From: Polytrichum commune
Lineage: Eukaryota > Streptophyta > Polytrichopsida > Polytrichales > Polytrichaceae
Assembly: GCA_950295325.1 (NCBI GenBank)
Contig: OX485806.1
Location: 58,339,169 to 58,399,168 of the forward strand
Reading direction: 5' to 3'
Length of the DNA stretch: 60,000 nucleotides
Shown: piece by piece, positions 10,994 through 20,767 of the stretch
Layout: each line of letters opens with the position of its first letter
Numbering within the stretch: the stretch's first letter is position 1
Position numbers and translations under genes: made by a program
The notes under the pieces: generated by a model
Databases searched by the model: none
What the model saw: the letters and a program-made list of their open reading frames with translations, nothing else
What the model was told of the DNA's origin: nothing

Positions 10994-12520
10994 TGTCGCA
11001 ACCCTTGCTATCCCCATTAATAATATTGCCCATTTCCATTTCTAGCAAAGGTTAGGAGCGCTAACCCTTCGCATTCCGCCATGCTAATGGTTAGCTCCTC
11101 CTACCCCGGACCTTATAGTTCATAAGAGGGAACCATCCCTCATACTTTGCTTTCGGGACTCACCTCTTAACCGTTAACCAATTCTTAGATGTGAACTTCC
11201 ATCCATGGAAGTCCAATCTTCTGTTGATCATCACATTGCCGGAGCACCACTATAACAAACCGAACCATACTAAGCAACTATGGCCTCACTATGGGCCAAA
11301 GCCCATGGAGGCTATGCCGTTCGGCCTCGGGTGGGTGAGGCCACACCACCTCACCCATATAAGCCCCTAGGACTCTACCCGGGGCCCCTACCCCACCGTC
11401 AAGAAACATTTTGTCTCTTTACCAAGAGTTGGGGCCAAGTACACAGTTTCCCTTAGCCGTTGGGCCTAGAAGCCCCCAACAGCTTCAAACCATCATAACT
11501 ACCTTGTATGATGTTTGATGTTAATAACCGACCACTTCATCTTCATCTACGCTTCACGTAGATACGAATGAACTCCTCACTTGCCATCACCTTGCCCCCG
11601 CCCAGAAAAACCGAAGGCTAAGAGATTTCTTAGTTTCATCCAAGGTCCCTCCAAGCCATGGAACCCAATTACTCGGCTTACCCAACCTAGTTTGGCATAT
11701 GTATTTCCCCTTTTCCACTGACCAAACACAGGTACAAGACTAGGACCTCATCTCATATTTTTTTCTTTGCACCACTAAAGTTGGATTTTATTGTCTCAAG
11801 CCAAAGAACAAGTACATGTTGTGAAGCTATTTGCCTCCAAGTTGAGTGTTATACTAGCGTCTCTCCCCCACTAAAGGAGATTGATGTCCTCATCAATGCC
11901 TACGCTTCATTTTATTGGAACCTCTACCCCTTGTTTCTTCAAAGTGCTTCACCAATTCTTTGGCATTCACCATGTCTCTTGCCGCTACACAAACGGTTTT
12001 TTTCTCATGGTATCCTCGCTATTCCACAAAGTACCCCTTTGTCAATTTTTACTTTTTTTTCTTCAATTGGGCTTCCTACACTTGAGTATGCCCTCTTACC
12101 TCATGTTCCAAATGACCGCTTACAAGGTTGGGAGGTGGCCTAATCACTTGCTTGCGATTGGGCCACAAGGTGTTTTCCTTAAATGGCTTTAGTAATGACA
12201 CATGGAATGTCGGATGCACTTTGATCTTGGACGGTAATTCCAACTTATACCGGCATTGATTTGCTCTTCGCGTAGCACTTTTGGGCTTTCTCCACCAACA
12301 ACTTGATCATCTCCAAGACTTCTTCACGTTTCCTGGCCAAGTCCTCACCATCTTGATTCAACTCTTGTGTTCAATGTGCCCCTCAAGTATTGTTTTAAGA
12401 CTCCATTCACACGCTTTGTTTTCCCATCCATGTGGGATTGTAAGGCCGTGCTAAACCTTAGTTTCATTTTGCCCTCCTTAGAAAAATGCATTGAAAATTC
12501 ACTTGTGAACTTTGGATCTC
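10994..12520 (-). mobile_element. Element E: 3' part of a chromovirus, with LTR internally deleted
   Basis: In minus orientation the right part (12520 to about 12345) reads as the integrase core, with Asp-Arg-Asp-Pro-Lys-Phe-Thr-Ser and a Met-Asp-Gly-Lys-Thr-Lys-Arg-Val-Asn box. It is followed by decayed chromodomain and 3' untranslated sequence (12340 to 11590) like that of chromovirus 2. At about 11588 it jumps straight into the middle of the LTR, which then runs to its TGTCGC end at 10994. The polypurine tract and the first part of the LTR are missing. The joint falls on a shared GCC, consistent with a microhomology deletion. The right end is cut by the D LTR at 12521. Confidence 0.8.
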
Positions 12521-13069
12521 TGTCGTGTAAATACCGATCGTGTATCACTACAGCTCGAGTACCAACAACCACTAACAAACAATACTAAAACATAGCAAGG
12601 TCACACATGAACAACACATCTCGACAGACAAGGAAGAGAGTAGAACATTCATAAGAGCTCTAAATCTCTCATAAATTGCACACAATTAGTCAAGCTATCT
12701 CTCACTCCACCAAGGGAAAATCCAAGAGTGTAAGTAGAGGGAGAAGAACTCAAAATTTATTGCAAAATCATGCAATCTACACCTCACACAAGCTCTCTCC
12801 ACACACTAACTCACAAGACTTGACTTGGCAACAATGCCAAGCCAAGGAGGAGGCTCCTCACTTAGGAGCATCACTTTCCAAAACTAAGGTTCATCCATCC
12901 AACTCTAAATGAATGAAGCCCAATGGATAAGGTGCGGTTGCCGATGCCGCATACCGTGACAGCTGTCGTGTAAATACCGATCGTGTGTCACTGCAGCTCG
13001 AATACCAACAACCATTGACAAACGACACTAAAACAAAGCAAGGTCACACATGAACAACACATCTCAACA
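12521..13069 (-). mobile_element. Putative 3' LTR of element D, with repeated 106-bp ends
   Basis: In minus orientation a run AAGGGGGGC (13071-13079) precedes TGTTGAG at 13069, which fits a polypurine tract next to a 3' LTR. A 106-base sequence at 12964-13069 is repeated at 12521-12626; each copy starts TGTCGTG and ends CTC(A/G)ACA. Either the LTR is 549 bases with duplicated ends, or it is only 106 bases and a second copy lies nearby. The left edge abuts integrase sequence of element E, so D landed in E. The matching 5' LTR was not found. Confidence 0.6.
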
Positions 13070-13351
13070 TGCCCCCCTTAGCTGACTATGGAGTCCCGCC
13101 AATCAGCTAGGACCAACGCCAATCCAAGGGTATGGATAATGACAGATTGTTCCGCAACCAACTAGCGTGGCGAACGTCATCCCAAGGAACTGTAGGCTGG
13201 GTGCAATGTGAACCCCATCCTTAATCGCCTCTGATGGTTGGCCATCAGATTTCATAGAATTAATTTCACCGCCTCATGTCGATTGCGTCTCTAAGTCATA
13301 ACTCCTCATCTTCCATTTGGGCAGGCACAAGATGATGAAAACCACACATGA

Positions 13352-13555
13352 TCATTTAGTACGATTGGTAGGAGCACCAAGTACCGAAGATCCTCGACGG
13401 CGAGGACAACTCCACTGTCCAGATGGTAGAGAAGTCAAGGGTGGCCTCAAGCATGCCATGTGCCAACCACGTTGACATTGATCACACAAGAGCATAGTAG
13501 CCGCTCCTTTCTTCTCACCACACACAAAACATGGAAGACCCTCTAGCACGACGGC
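13352..13555 (-). pseudogene. PHD-type zinc finger at the C-terminus of the element D polyprotein
   Basis: The block has Cys-x2-Cys, then Cys-x2-Cys-x4-His-x2-Cys, then Trp-Ser-Cys-Pro. This is the Cys4-His-Cys3 layout and spacing of a PHD finger, including the Trp before the last pair, but the final Cys is replaced by Arg. It lies in the same frame as the integrase just upstream, separated by a single TAA at about 13556-13558. It was therefore probably the last domain of Gag-Pol. PHD fingers usually read histone H3 tails, so by analogy with chromodomains of chromoviruses it could have guided integration to marked chromatin. That role is inference. Confidence 0.75.
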
Positions 13556-13558
13556 CGG

Positions 13559-14261
13559 TTAAGGATGAACTGTACCCTCAATGGGTAGGTGACATGGGGC
13601 ACAGTTTTTGGAATGCTCGCGACATTCCCTGCCATCATTGACTTCCAACAACAACAAACCACTCGGCAACACCTCCTTCACCCGAAGGATAATGCGCCCC
13701 GCCCTGACATCCAATGTCGTAGGCGCCTCGCGTTGGAGATAAACATAATCCCCTTGTCGGAATATCCGCAACTGAGGTCGGTAAGCACCACTGCGAATGC
13801 GTGCATAATACAATGTGTCACGGTGCTGAGCAATGGACAAATTCTCCATGGCCATAGGCATGGCCCTCTGGAAGAATTGAGCCCGCTCCTACAAACACTC
13901 TGCCCAAATGTTTTGGTCATCCAAGTCCACAACAGGAGCTAACTTTTCCCGAATAGAACTCGGGAGAACAGGCTCACGTCCATACAATAACTTATACGGG
14001 CTGTAGGATGCCAAAGAGGCCTGCCTACTAAATCAATAGCTCATAGCAATCCAAGGCAACATAAGGTCCCAATCCCGGTGGCTTCCCCGAAGTAATCCAC
14101 ACTTCCTCAAGCCACGCTTGGTTGTTTGAACAACCCGTTCAGCCAAGCTATCTGCCTCCGGATGATCCCGAGAGGTGGTACGGTGATCTATGAGCGCCTT
14201 AGTGCACAACTCCTCAAAAGCACCAAGGATCTCCCTCCCTTGGTCCGTCAACACCTCAGCC
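13559..14261 (-). pseudogene. Element D integrase, second half of core and C-terminal region
   Basis: Minus strand from 14261: Thr-Asp-Gln-Gly-Arg-Glu (second catalytic Asp box), His-Arg-Thr-Thr-Ser-Arg-Asp-His-Pro-Glu-Ala, then Ala-Glu-Arg-Val-Val-Gln (third acid region), then Trp-Ile-Ala-Met-Ser-Tyr. A frame change and a stop follow near 14030 and 13890. The 13861-13559 block carries Gly-Asp-Tyr-Val-Tyr-Leu and Leu-Leu-Glu-Val, typical of the DNA-binding tail of these integrases. The other half of the core lies across the solo LTR at 15235-15460. Confidence 0.85.
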
Positions 14262-15234
14262 TGTCGCGCACCTCTTCATGAGGAGTGCCCCAAACACCAT
14301 GGGCACAAGGGGGACCCCAGAGTGACACCCGGGACTTGTGGCGCCGTTGATGAGAGGGCCCAAGTGATCCTAGTGTGGGCGAGGGCCCCGGGCGTTGGGA
14401 ACGCCTCCCACCCACGGAGACTAGGATGCACAAGGGTAAGGCCATGAGCTATGCGTAGGTCATGGCGTGGTGATTCTAGAATGCTCAAGATCACCTCCAT
14501 CAGAGGTGTGAGCTAAGAGTTATGGCATTTGAGTGGGGCGCTGTCCCGAAACAGCGCCCTGGTCCAGCGGTGCCTGGGAGTGATTCCCGGGACTGCCAAG
14601 GTTCAAACAGGCATAACGTCGTCAATACTTGCCTGAATAGGGCAAGTGAGGAGTCCATCGACATTTGCGTGGAGCGTAGATGAAGATGGAGTGGTTATTT
14701 GTTTGAATGAAATATCATACAAGGAAGTTATGATGGTCTGAAGCTCCTGGGGGCTTCTAGGCCCAGCGGCTAAAGGAAAATGTCTACTTGGCCCCAACTC
14801 TTGTTAGAGAGACAAGAGGTTTCTTGACGGTGGGGTAGGGGCCCCGCGTAGAGTCCTAGAGGCTTATATGGGTGAGGTGGTGTGGCCTCACCCACCCGAG
14901 GCCGAACGGCACGGCCTCCATGGGCTTTGGCCCATTGTGAGACCATAGTTGCCTAGTATGGTTTGGGTTGTTGTAGTGTTGCTCCGGCAACACGAGGATC
15001 AACATAAGATGGGACTTCCATGGATGGAAGTCTACATTCGGGAATTGGTTACAGATCAAGGGGTGAGTCCCAAAATCAAAGTAGGAGGGTTGGTTCCCCT
15101 CCTATGACCTATATGATCCGGGGTGAGAGGAGCTAACCATTAGCATGGCGGTATGTGAAGGGTTAGCGACTCATAACCTTTGCTAGAATTGAAAATTGGC
15201 AAGATTGTTAAGGGGCCTAGCAAGGGTTGTGACA
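14262..15234 (+). mobile_element. Solo LTR of the chromovirus family, TSD CAGCC
   Basis: A 973-base sequence from TGTCGC to GTGACA. It matches the LTRs of chromovirus copies 1 and 2 but with many substitutions, so it is older. Five-base direct repeats CAGCC flank it (14257-14261 and 15235-15239). No internal region adjoins, so it is the product of LTR-LTR recombination. Its insertion splits the element D integrase core. Confidence 0.93.
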
Positions 15235-15460
15235 CAGCCGATGCTCCAAAACGTGCTAACACATGTTCCAAAAAGGCGGCCGCAGCCAACTCTGCAGAGT
15301 TTTGGGGTAGAGCAACAAGCTCAATGCACTTGCTAAAATGCTCCACCATCACCAAAACGTACTTTGTTCCACGTGGTGTAACCACCAACGGCCCTACAAA
15401 GTCCTGCAATCAACGGTAGCCCAATCCCATAATAGGTAAGGGCTGTAACTGAGGTGATAA
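15235..15460 (-). pseudogene. Element D integrase core, first half (copy 1)
   Basis: Minus strand reads Asp-Phe-Val-Gly-Pro-Leu-Val-Val, Tyr-Val-Leu-Val-Met-Val-Glu-His-Phe-Ser-Lys, and ends at Leu-Ala-Arg-Phe-Gly-Ala. This is the first catalytic Asp strand and the following helix of a retroviral integrase core. Its continuation is on the far side of the solo LTR at 14261. Identical sequence is repeated at 16435-16660. Confidence 0.88.
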
Positions 15461-16434
15461 TGTCGCGCACCTCTCCATGAGGAGTGCCCGAAACACCATG
15501 GGCACAAGGGGGACCCCGGAGTGACACCCGGGACTTGTGGCGCCGTTGGTGAGAGGGCCCAAGTGATCCTAGTGTGGGTGAGGGCCCCGGGCGTTGGGAA
15601 CGCCTCCCATCCACGAAGACTAGGAGGCACAAGGGTAAGGCCATGAGTTATGCGTAGCTCATGGCGTGGTGATTCTAGAAAGCTCAAGAACACCTCAATC
15701 GGAGGTGTGAGCTAGGAGTTATGGCCATTTGAGTGGGGCGCTGTCCCGGGACAGCGCCCTGGTACAGCAGTGCCTGGGAGTGATTCCCGGGACTGCCAAG
15801 GTTCAAACAGGCATAACGTCCTCAAGACTTGCTCGAATGGGGCAAGTGAGGAGTCCATCGGTATCTACGTGAAGCGTAGATGAAGATGGAGTGGTTGGTT
15901 GTTATGATCAGACATCATACAAGGAAGTTATGATGGTCTGAAGCTGCTGGGGGGTTCTAGGTCCAGCAGCTAAAGGAAAATGTCCACTTGGCCCCAACTC
16001 TTGGTAGAGAGACAAGAGGTTGGTTGACGGTGGGGTAGGGGCCCCGCGTAGAGTCCTAGAGGCTTATATGGGTGAGGTGGTGTGGCCTCACCCACCCGAG
16101 GCCGAACGGCAAGGCCTCCATGGGCTTTGGCCTATTGTGAGGCCATAGTTGCCTAGTATGGTTCGGGTTGTTGTAGTGTTGCTCCGGCAACGCGATGATC
16201 AACATAGGATTGGACTTCCATGGATGGAAGTCCACATTGGGGAAATGGGTTACCGATTAAGGGGTGAGTCCCGAAAGCAAAGTAGGAGGGTTGGTTCCCT
16301 CCTATGAACTATATGATCCGGGGTGAGAGGAGCTAACCATTAGCATGGCGGTATGTGAAGGGTTAGCGACTCATAACCTTTGCTAGAATTGAAAATTGGC
16401 AAGATTGTTAAGGGGCCTAGCAAGGGTTGTGACA
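15461..16434 (+). mobile_element. Hybrid LTR between the solo LTR and chromovirus 1
   Basis: 974 bases, TGTCGC to GTGACA. Up to about 16308 it equals the chromovirus 1 LTR. From about 16313 onward it equals the right end of the older solo LTR (for example GGCGGTATGTGAAG instead of GGCGGAATGCGAATGG). It has no target-site duplication of its own: it lies between two copies of the same 226-base integrase segment. It is therefore the crossover product, not an insertion. Confidence 0.92.
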
Positions 16435-16660
16435 CAGCCGATGCTCCAAAACGTGCTAACACATGTTCCAAAAAGGCGGCCGCAGCCAACTCTGCAGAGT
16501 TTTGGGGTAGAGCAACAAGCTCAATGCACTTGCTAAAATGCTCCACCATCACCAAAACGTACTTTGTTCCACGTGGTGTAACCACCAACGGCCCTACAAA
16601 GTCCTGCAATCAACGGTAGCCCAATCCCATAATAGGTAAGGGCTGTAACTGAGGTGATAA
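16435..16660 (-). pseudogene. Element D integrase core, first half (copy 2)
   Basis: Identical to 15235-15460, duplicated with the LTR. Its right edge ends in GATAA (16656-16660), the target-site duplication of chromovirus 1; the other copy is at 22434-22438. Confidence 0.9.
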
Positions 16661-17635
16661 TGTCGCGCACCTCTCCATGAGGAGTGCCCGAAACACCATG
16701 GGCACAAGGGGGACCCCGGAGTGACACCCGGGACTTGTGGCGCCGTTGGTGAGAGGGCCCAAGTGATCCTAGTGTGGGTGAGGGCCCCGGGCGTTGGGAA
16801 CGCCTCCCATCCACGAAGACTAGGAGGCACAAGGGTAAGGCCATGAGTTATGCGTAGCTCATGGCGTGGTGATTCTAGAAAGCTCAAGAACACCTCAATC
16901 GGAGGTGTGAGCTAGGAGTTATGGCCATTTGAGTGGGGCGCTGTCCCGGGACAGCGCCCTGGTACAGCAGTGCCTGGGAGTGATTCCCGGGACTGCCAAG
17001 GTTCAAACAGGCATAACGTCCTCAAGACTTGCTCGAATGGGGCAAGTGAGGAGTCCATCGGTATCTACGTGAAGCGTAGATGAAGATGGAGTGGTTGGTT
17101 GTTATGATCAGACATCATACAAGGAAGTTATGATGGTCTGAAGCTGCTGGGGGGTTCTAGGTCCAGCAGCTAAAGGAAAATGTCCACTTGGCCCCAACTC
17201 TTGGTAGAGAGACAAGAGGTTGGTTGACGGTGGGGTAGGGGCCCCGCGTAGAGTCCTAGAGGCTTATATGGGTGAGGTGGTGTGGCCTCACCCACCCGAG
17301 GCCGAACGGCAAGGCCTCCATGGGCTTTGGCCTATTGTGAGGCCATAGTTGCCTAGTATGGTTCGGGTTGTTGTAGTGTTGCTCCGGCAACGCGATGATC
17401 AACATAGGATTGGACTTCCATGGATGGAAGTCCACATTGGGGAAATGGGTTACCGATTAAGGGGTGAGTCCCGAAAGCAAAGTAGGAGGGTTGGTTCCCT
17501 CCTATGAACTATTGGTCCGGGGTAAGAGGAGCTATCCATTAGCATGGCGGAATGCGAATGGTTAGCGACTCGTAACCTTTGCTAGAATTGAAAATTGGCA
17601 AGATGGTCAAAGGGGGGCTAGCAAGGGTTGCGACA
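16661..17635 (+). mobile_element. 5' LTR of chromovirus 1
   Basis: Starts TGTCGC and ends GCGACA (6-base terminal inverted repeat). Contains a perfect 24-base palindrome at 16936-16959 (GGGCGCTGTCCC and its reverse complement) and smaller hairpins such as ATCTACG/CGTAGAT. Confidence 0.95.
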
Positions 17636-17637
17636 CG

Positions 17638-17649
17638 TGGTATCAGAGC
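17638..17649 (+). promoter_or_regulatory. Primer-binding site, initiator-Met tRNA
   Basis: TGGTATCAGAGC two bases after the 5' LTR matches the 3' end of plant initiator methionine tRNA, the usual primer for minus-strand DNA synthesis in plant LTR retrotransposons. Confidence 0.95.
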
Positions 17650-17686
17650 AGGGTTCCAAGTTTTGAGCTCGCACTTTGAGGGAAAC

Positions 17687-18280
17687 ATGGCTATCAAAAA
17701 TGCGGGTTATGATGGTGAGCCCGGGGTTTCCAAAAGGTTGTGAGGCTCAAATTGGAACAAGGATCATGTGCAAGTGGAATTTGACCATACCATTGGTTCT
17801 AATGACAATGGTGGGCATGAGGGTGGATTTGGTAAGGAAAATGGAGGAGTGCTTTGAAAAGGGCTCCCGCAAACCTCAAGAAACATTTGGGGCCTAGAAT
17901 ACCGAAAGCACCCAAAACCTTGGAGGGCATTAATGTTGGATGGAAATTCCAATTCGGAATGCTTGGAAGGTATTGATGTTGGAATGAATTTGGTGCTAAT
18001 GAGGCACCCGGGGCCTCTTAAGGCCTATGTGCGCTATTCATACGCATAAATGAAGGATACACCTAAAATGGACAAGCTTTCTAAGAAATGCATCCTTTTA
18101 GGTGGGGTTTTAAAAGCGGGCGGTGGATGCCTTGTTTAAGTCCCCAAGGCTTCTTGAGGACATGGTGGGGACCATCAAGTTTGCAAGAGCATTGAAGCCG
18201 ATGGTCCCAAAGAGAAGTTTGGCGGCGCATCACCACAAGTGGCTTTAGCCAAAGTAGGTCCCAAAGAAATGAGTGCAAAT
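17687..18280 (+). pseudogene. Chromovirus 1 leader and gag-like remnant
   Basis: An ATG at 17687 opens an 18-codon frame (starting Met-Ala-Ile-Lys-Asn-Ala) closed by TGA. Copy 2 has the same short frame with the same stop. Downstream, readable segments in other frames (17676-17897) show no capsid or zinc-knuckle motif. Either gag was replaced or it has decayed beyond recognition. The shared early stop indicates that the defect predates both insertions. Confidence 0.5.
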
Positions 18281-18299
18281 TGTTTGGTCCATTTTACTT

Positions 18300-18600
18300 A
18301 GGCAAAACATGTTGGTGCCGCGGACGGAATGTTGAAAGGTGGCTTTATGCTTCCAAAGCAAATCATACTTGTGCCGCAGACGGAATGTTGGGAGGTGGGT
18401 TTGTCCTACCAAGGCAATTCATGTTCGTGCCGCGGACGGAGTGTGGGAAGGTGGCTTTGTGCTACCAAGGCAAAACATGTTTGTTTTGCGGACAAACTAT
18501 TAGAAATTGGTTTTGTGGCACCAAACCAATTTGTCCCGCGCACGAAATGTTTGAAGTTGGCTTTGCGGACCAAGCCAAGCCAAGTTGCGGAGGACCAAAT
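18300..18600 (+). repeat. 56-bp minisatellite in chromovirus 1
   Basis: Units beginning at the GCCGCGGACGG motif start at 18317, 18373, 18429 and 18485 (period 56), then two decayed units near 18535 and 18562. A unit of 56 is not a multiple of three, so the array cannot encode a repeated peptide. A related array is in copy 2. Confidence 0.85.
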
Positions 18601-18755
18601 GTAAGACGATGGCATTGTGGCCAAGGCTAGTAGCCTTAAGCCGAGGCCAAGTCTTTTGTACCTTGAGGCTCAAATGAATGGGAGATATGTCTTATGAGTT
18701 GACAAAGAGGCAACGGACTCTTTCATGAGGCCAAAGCTCACAAGGGAGTTGGGGC

Positions 18756-19252
18756 TTGCCAATTGATAGAGCGGGCAAGCCCACCAAGGTGCGGTTTGGA
18801 AAGGGCGAACCGCATGAGACGAAGGAGTTCGCGATGCATGTAACCTTTCATTGTGGGACATTGGATTTTTGTCAAAATTTCACACCATGTGAAATAGATG
18901 AAATGCATGTCATTGTGAAGGCCGCCTTCTTTGAAACTCACATGATAGATGTGAGGTGCAAGCCGGTGTGCTTGCGGTGCATTATGATGTGTCATAATGG
19001 CAAAGAATTGAAGTTCAAATTGACAAGGACTCCTATGGTAGGAGCAACCAACTCGAATTTGGTGTTAATGGACCAAATGAATAAACGGAAAAACATAATA
19101 ATAATGGTCGTGGTTCAATTGGAGCAACTCCAAGGAACTCATGGGGAGGCTAGGAAAGATGGGCCTCCCCAAAACCACATTGTTGGGATGTTGGTGAGGT
19201 ACAAGGATGTATTCACCAATGTGTTGTCCAAAATGTTACCGCCAACGAGTGG
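18756..19252 (+). pseudogene. Chromovirus 1 protease end and start of RT
   Basis: The plus-strand frame from 18756 has Phe-Thr-Pro-Cys-Glu-Ile-Asp-Glu-Met-His-Val-Ile, resembling the C-terminal half of chromovirus proteases. It then has Tyr-Lys-Asp-Val-Phe-Thr-Asn-Val-Leu and Leu-Pro-Pro, the usual entry to RT. The catalytic Asp-Ser/Thr-Gly of protease was not found. The frame runs into the A tract at 19253. Confidence 0.65.
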
Positions 19253-19280
19253 AAAAAAAAAAAAAAAAAAAAAAAAAAAA
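19253..19280 (+). repeat. A28 tract at the RT deletion joint
   Basis: Twenty-eight A in a row sit where RT fingers and palm should be. Copy 2 has only GTGAAAAATAACTTT at the same joint. Downstream resumes at the RT thumb (Gln-Arg-Glu-Ile-Glu-Phe-Leu). The tract probably grew by slippage after the deletion. Confidence 0.85.
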
Positions 19281-20150
19281 CTTGCTCAACGAGAGATTGA
19301 GTTCTTGAGGTATGTGGTGACAAAGGAAGTTGGTGGATGAACATGACAAATGTCAAGGCAATCCAAGAGGAGAATTGGCCCTTGACTCAAGAGAAGGGCT
19401 AAGGTGATTTGTTGGCCTAGCCAACCACTACCACCACTTCATTTGAGGTTTCCCTAAGGTTGCTAGGACCTTAGTCAATTTGTTGAAAAAATGGCTATCC
19501 CAAGAGTGGGATGAGCCTTGTCACCAAGCCTTTGGGGAGCTTGAAAGCAAGTTCTCTTCGCCGCCCGTGCTTAAGTTTGCGGACTTCGACAAACCTTTTG
19601 AGGTGCATACGGGGGCGAGTGACTTTACCATTGGCGGATGTGGATTCAAGACGGATGACCATTGCATATGAAAGCGGTAAGCTTAATGGTTGTCGAACCT
19701 TGTCCGGCATGTGCAACAAATGGCTATCCCAAGAGTGGGATGAGCCGTGCCACCAAGCCATTGGGGAGCTTAAGAGCAAGTTGTCTTTGCTGCCCGTGCT
19801 CAAGCTTGCGGAGTTTGCCAAACCTTTTGAGGTGCATACGGGGGCGAGTCACTTTGCCATTAGCGGATGTTGATCCAAGATGGAGGACCATTGCACATGA
19901 GAGCAATAAGCTCAATGGTTGTTAAACCTTGTCCGACTTGTGAAAGAAATGGCTATCCCAAGAGTGGGACTAGCCTTGTCACTAAGTCTTTAGGGAGCTT
20001 AAGAGCAAGTTCTTTTCGCCGCCCGTGCCCAAATTCGTGGAGTTTGACAAACCTTTTGGGGTGCATACGGGGGCGAGTAACTTTGCCAATGGTGGATTGT
20101 TACTGTAAGATGGATGGCCATTGCATATGGGGCATGAGGCTCGATGGTTG
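19281..20150 (+). pseudogene. Chromovirus 1 RT thumb with 229-bp triplication into RNase H
   Basis: After the RT palm deletion the sequence continues with the Glu-Ile-Glu-Phe-Leu-Arg-Tyr-Val-Val box and the thumb. Then a unit encoding Trp-Asp-Glu-Pro-Cys-His-Gln-Ala-Phe, Pro-Val-Leu-Lys-Phe and Phe-Glu-Val-His-Thr-Gly-Ala-Ser occurs three times, starting at 19491, 19720 and 19949 (period 229). It covers the RT-RNase H connection and the first RNase H strand. The usual first RNase H Asp (Thr-Asp-Ala-Ser) is Gly in all copies. Since 229 is not a multiple of three, the frame shifts in each unit. Copy 2 has the same triplication. Confidence 0.88.
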
Positions 20151-20760
20151 TCAAAGAAGACAACCAACTCATGACAAAGAACTTGTTTGCCGTAGTGCGT
20201 TGCTTGAAGATGTGGTGACACTATCTGGGGTCGCACAAAACAAAGGTCTACATGGACAATGTGTCCTAAAAGAATTTTGACATACAAGCGCAAGTGAGCG
20301 CCAAATCATTGCGGTTGCATGATAATGGCGCTTATGAAGGTGGATTTGGTCCACAAACCGGACCGTGGAAATGTGGTGCCGGATGCGCTAAGTAGACGGG
20401 AAGAGTTCCAAGCAATGAGAACCATCCAAACCTTGTGGCTAATGTATGCCGGCGAAGGAAACTTGTGATGCAAGATACGGGAGGGGTAAATTAACTACCC
20501 CAAAGGACAAATGCTTTTAGGTGAGCTTCGCAAGAGCAAGGTGCTCAAAGAGGTTAAGTTGGTGGACGGATTGTTCAAGTGTAAACAAAGTCGGGTGTAT
20601 GTGCCACAAGGCAAGTTGAGGCTATCGGTTTTGAAGGAAGAATGTGATAGTCCTATTGCCGGCCATAGAGGAGAAAGAAAAGGCCGCCATAGAATGGTGT
20701 CATGGGGGTACCATTGGCAGTGCATAAAGGAAGATATAGCCCACTTTGTGAAGGCTTGAA
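20151..20760 (+). pseudogene. Chromovirus 1 RNase H end and integrase zinc-binding remnant
   Basis: The rest of RNase H is recognisable around Pro-Thr-His-Asp-Lys-Glu-Leu and the decayed Asp-Ala-Leu-Ser-Arg end near 20390. From 20511 a frame runs through Leu-Lys-Glu-Glu-Cys-Asp-Ser-Pro-Ile-Ala-Gly-His-Arg-Gly, the zinc-binding domain (one His changed to Cys), up to 20759. There copy 1 jumps to 3' untranslated sequence, skipping about 1.3 kb that copy 2 retains (33300-34620). Confidence 0.8.
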
Positions 20761-20767
20761 TCAAAGT

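Larger units (their letters stand above)
15109..17512 (+). repeat. Exact 1,200-bp tandem duplication spanning LTR and D integrase
   Basis: The sequence from 15109 to 16312 is repeated 1,200 bases downstream (16309-17512) with no difference found by eye. Each unit holds the end of one LTR, 226 bases of D integrase and most of the next LTR. The breakpoints fall at the same position inside the LTR, near CTAT, so the event used LTR homology. Confidence 0.93.

Noticed and set aside
14248-14500. Overlapping 65-112 codon frames that recur in every chromovirus LTR
   Set aside because: They appear in several frames of a GC-rich non-coding repeat, change with LTR copy, and show no protein motif.
15461-16434. 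A third independent LTR insertion
   Set aside because: It has no target-site duplication of its own and is a mosaic of its two neighbours, so it arose by recombination.
18300-18600. Possible CRISPR-like array
   Set aside because: Units are directly abutting 56-bp repeats with no unique spacers and no cas genes; it is a minisatellite in a plant retroelement.
19253-19280. A28 tract as the poly(A) tail of a retroposed mRNA
   Set aside because: It lies inside the chromovirus with element sequence on both sides and marks the RT deletion joint seen also in copy 2.
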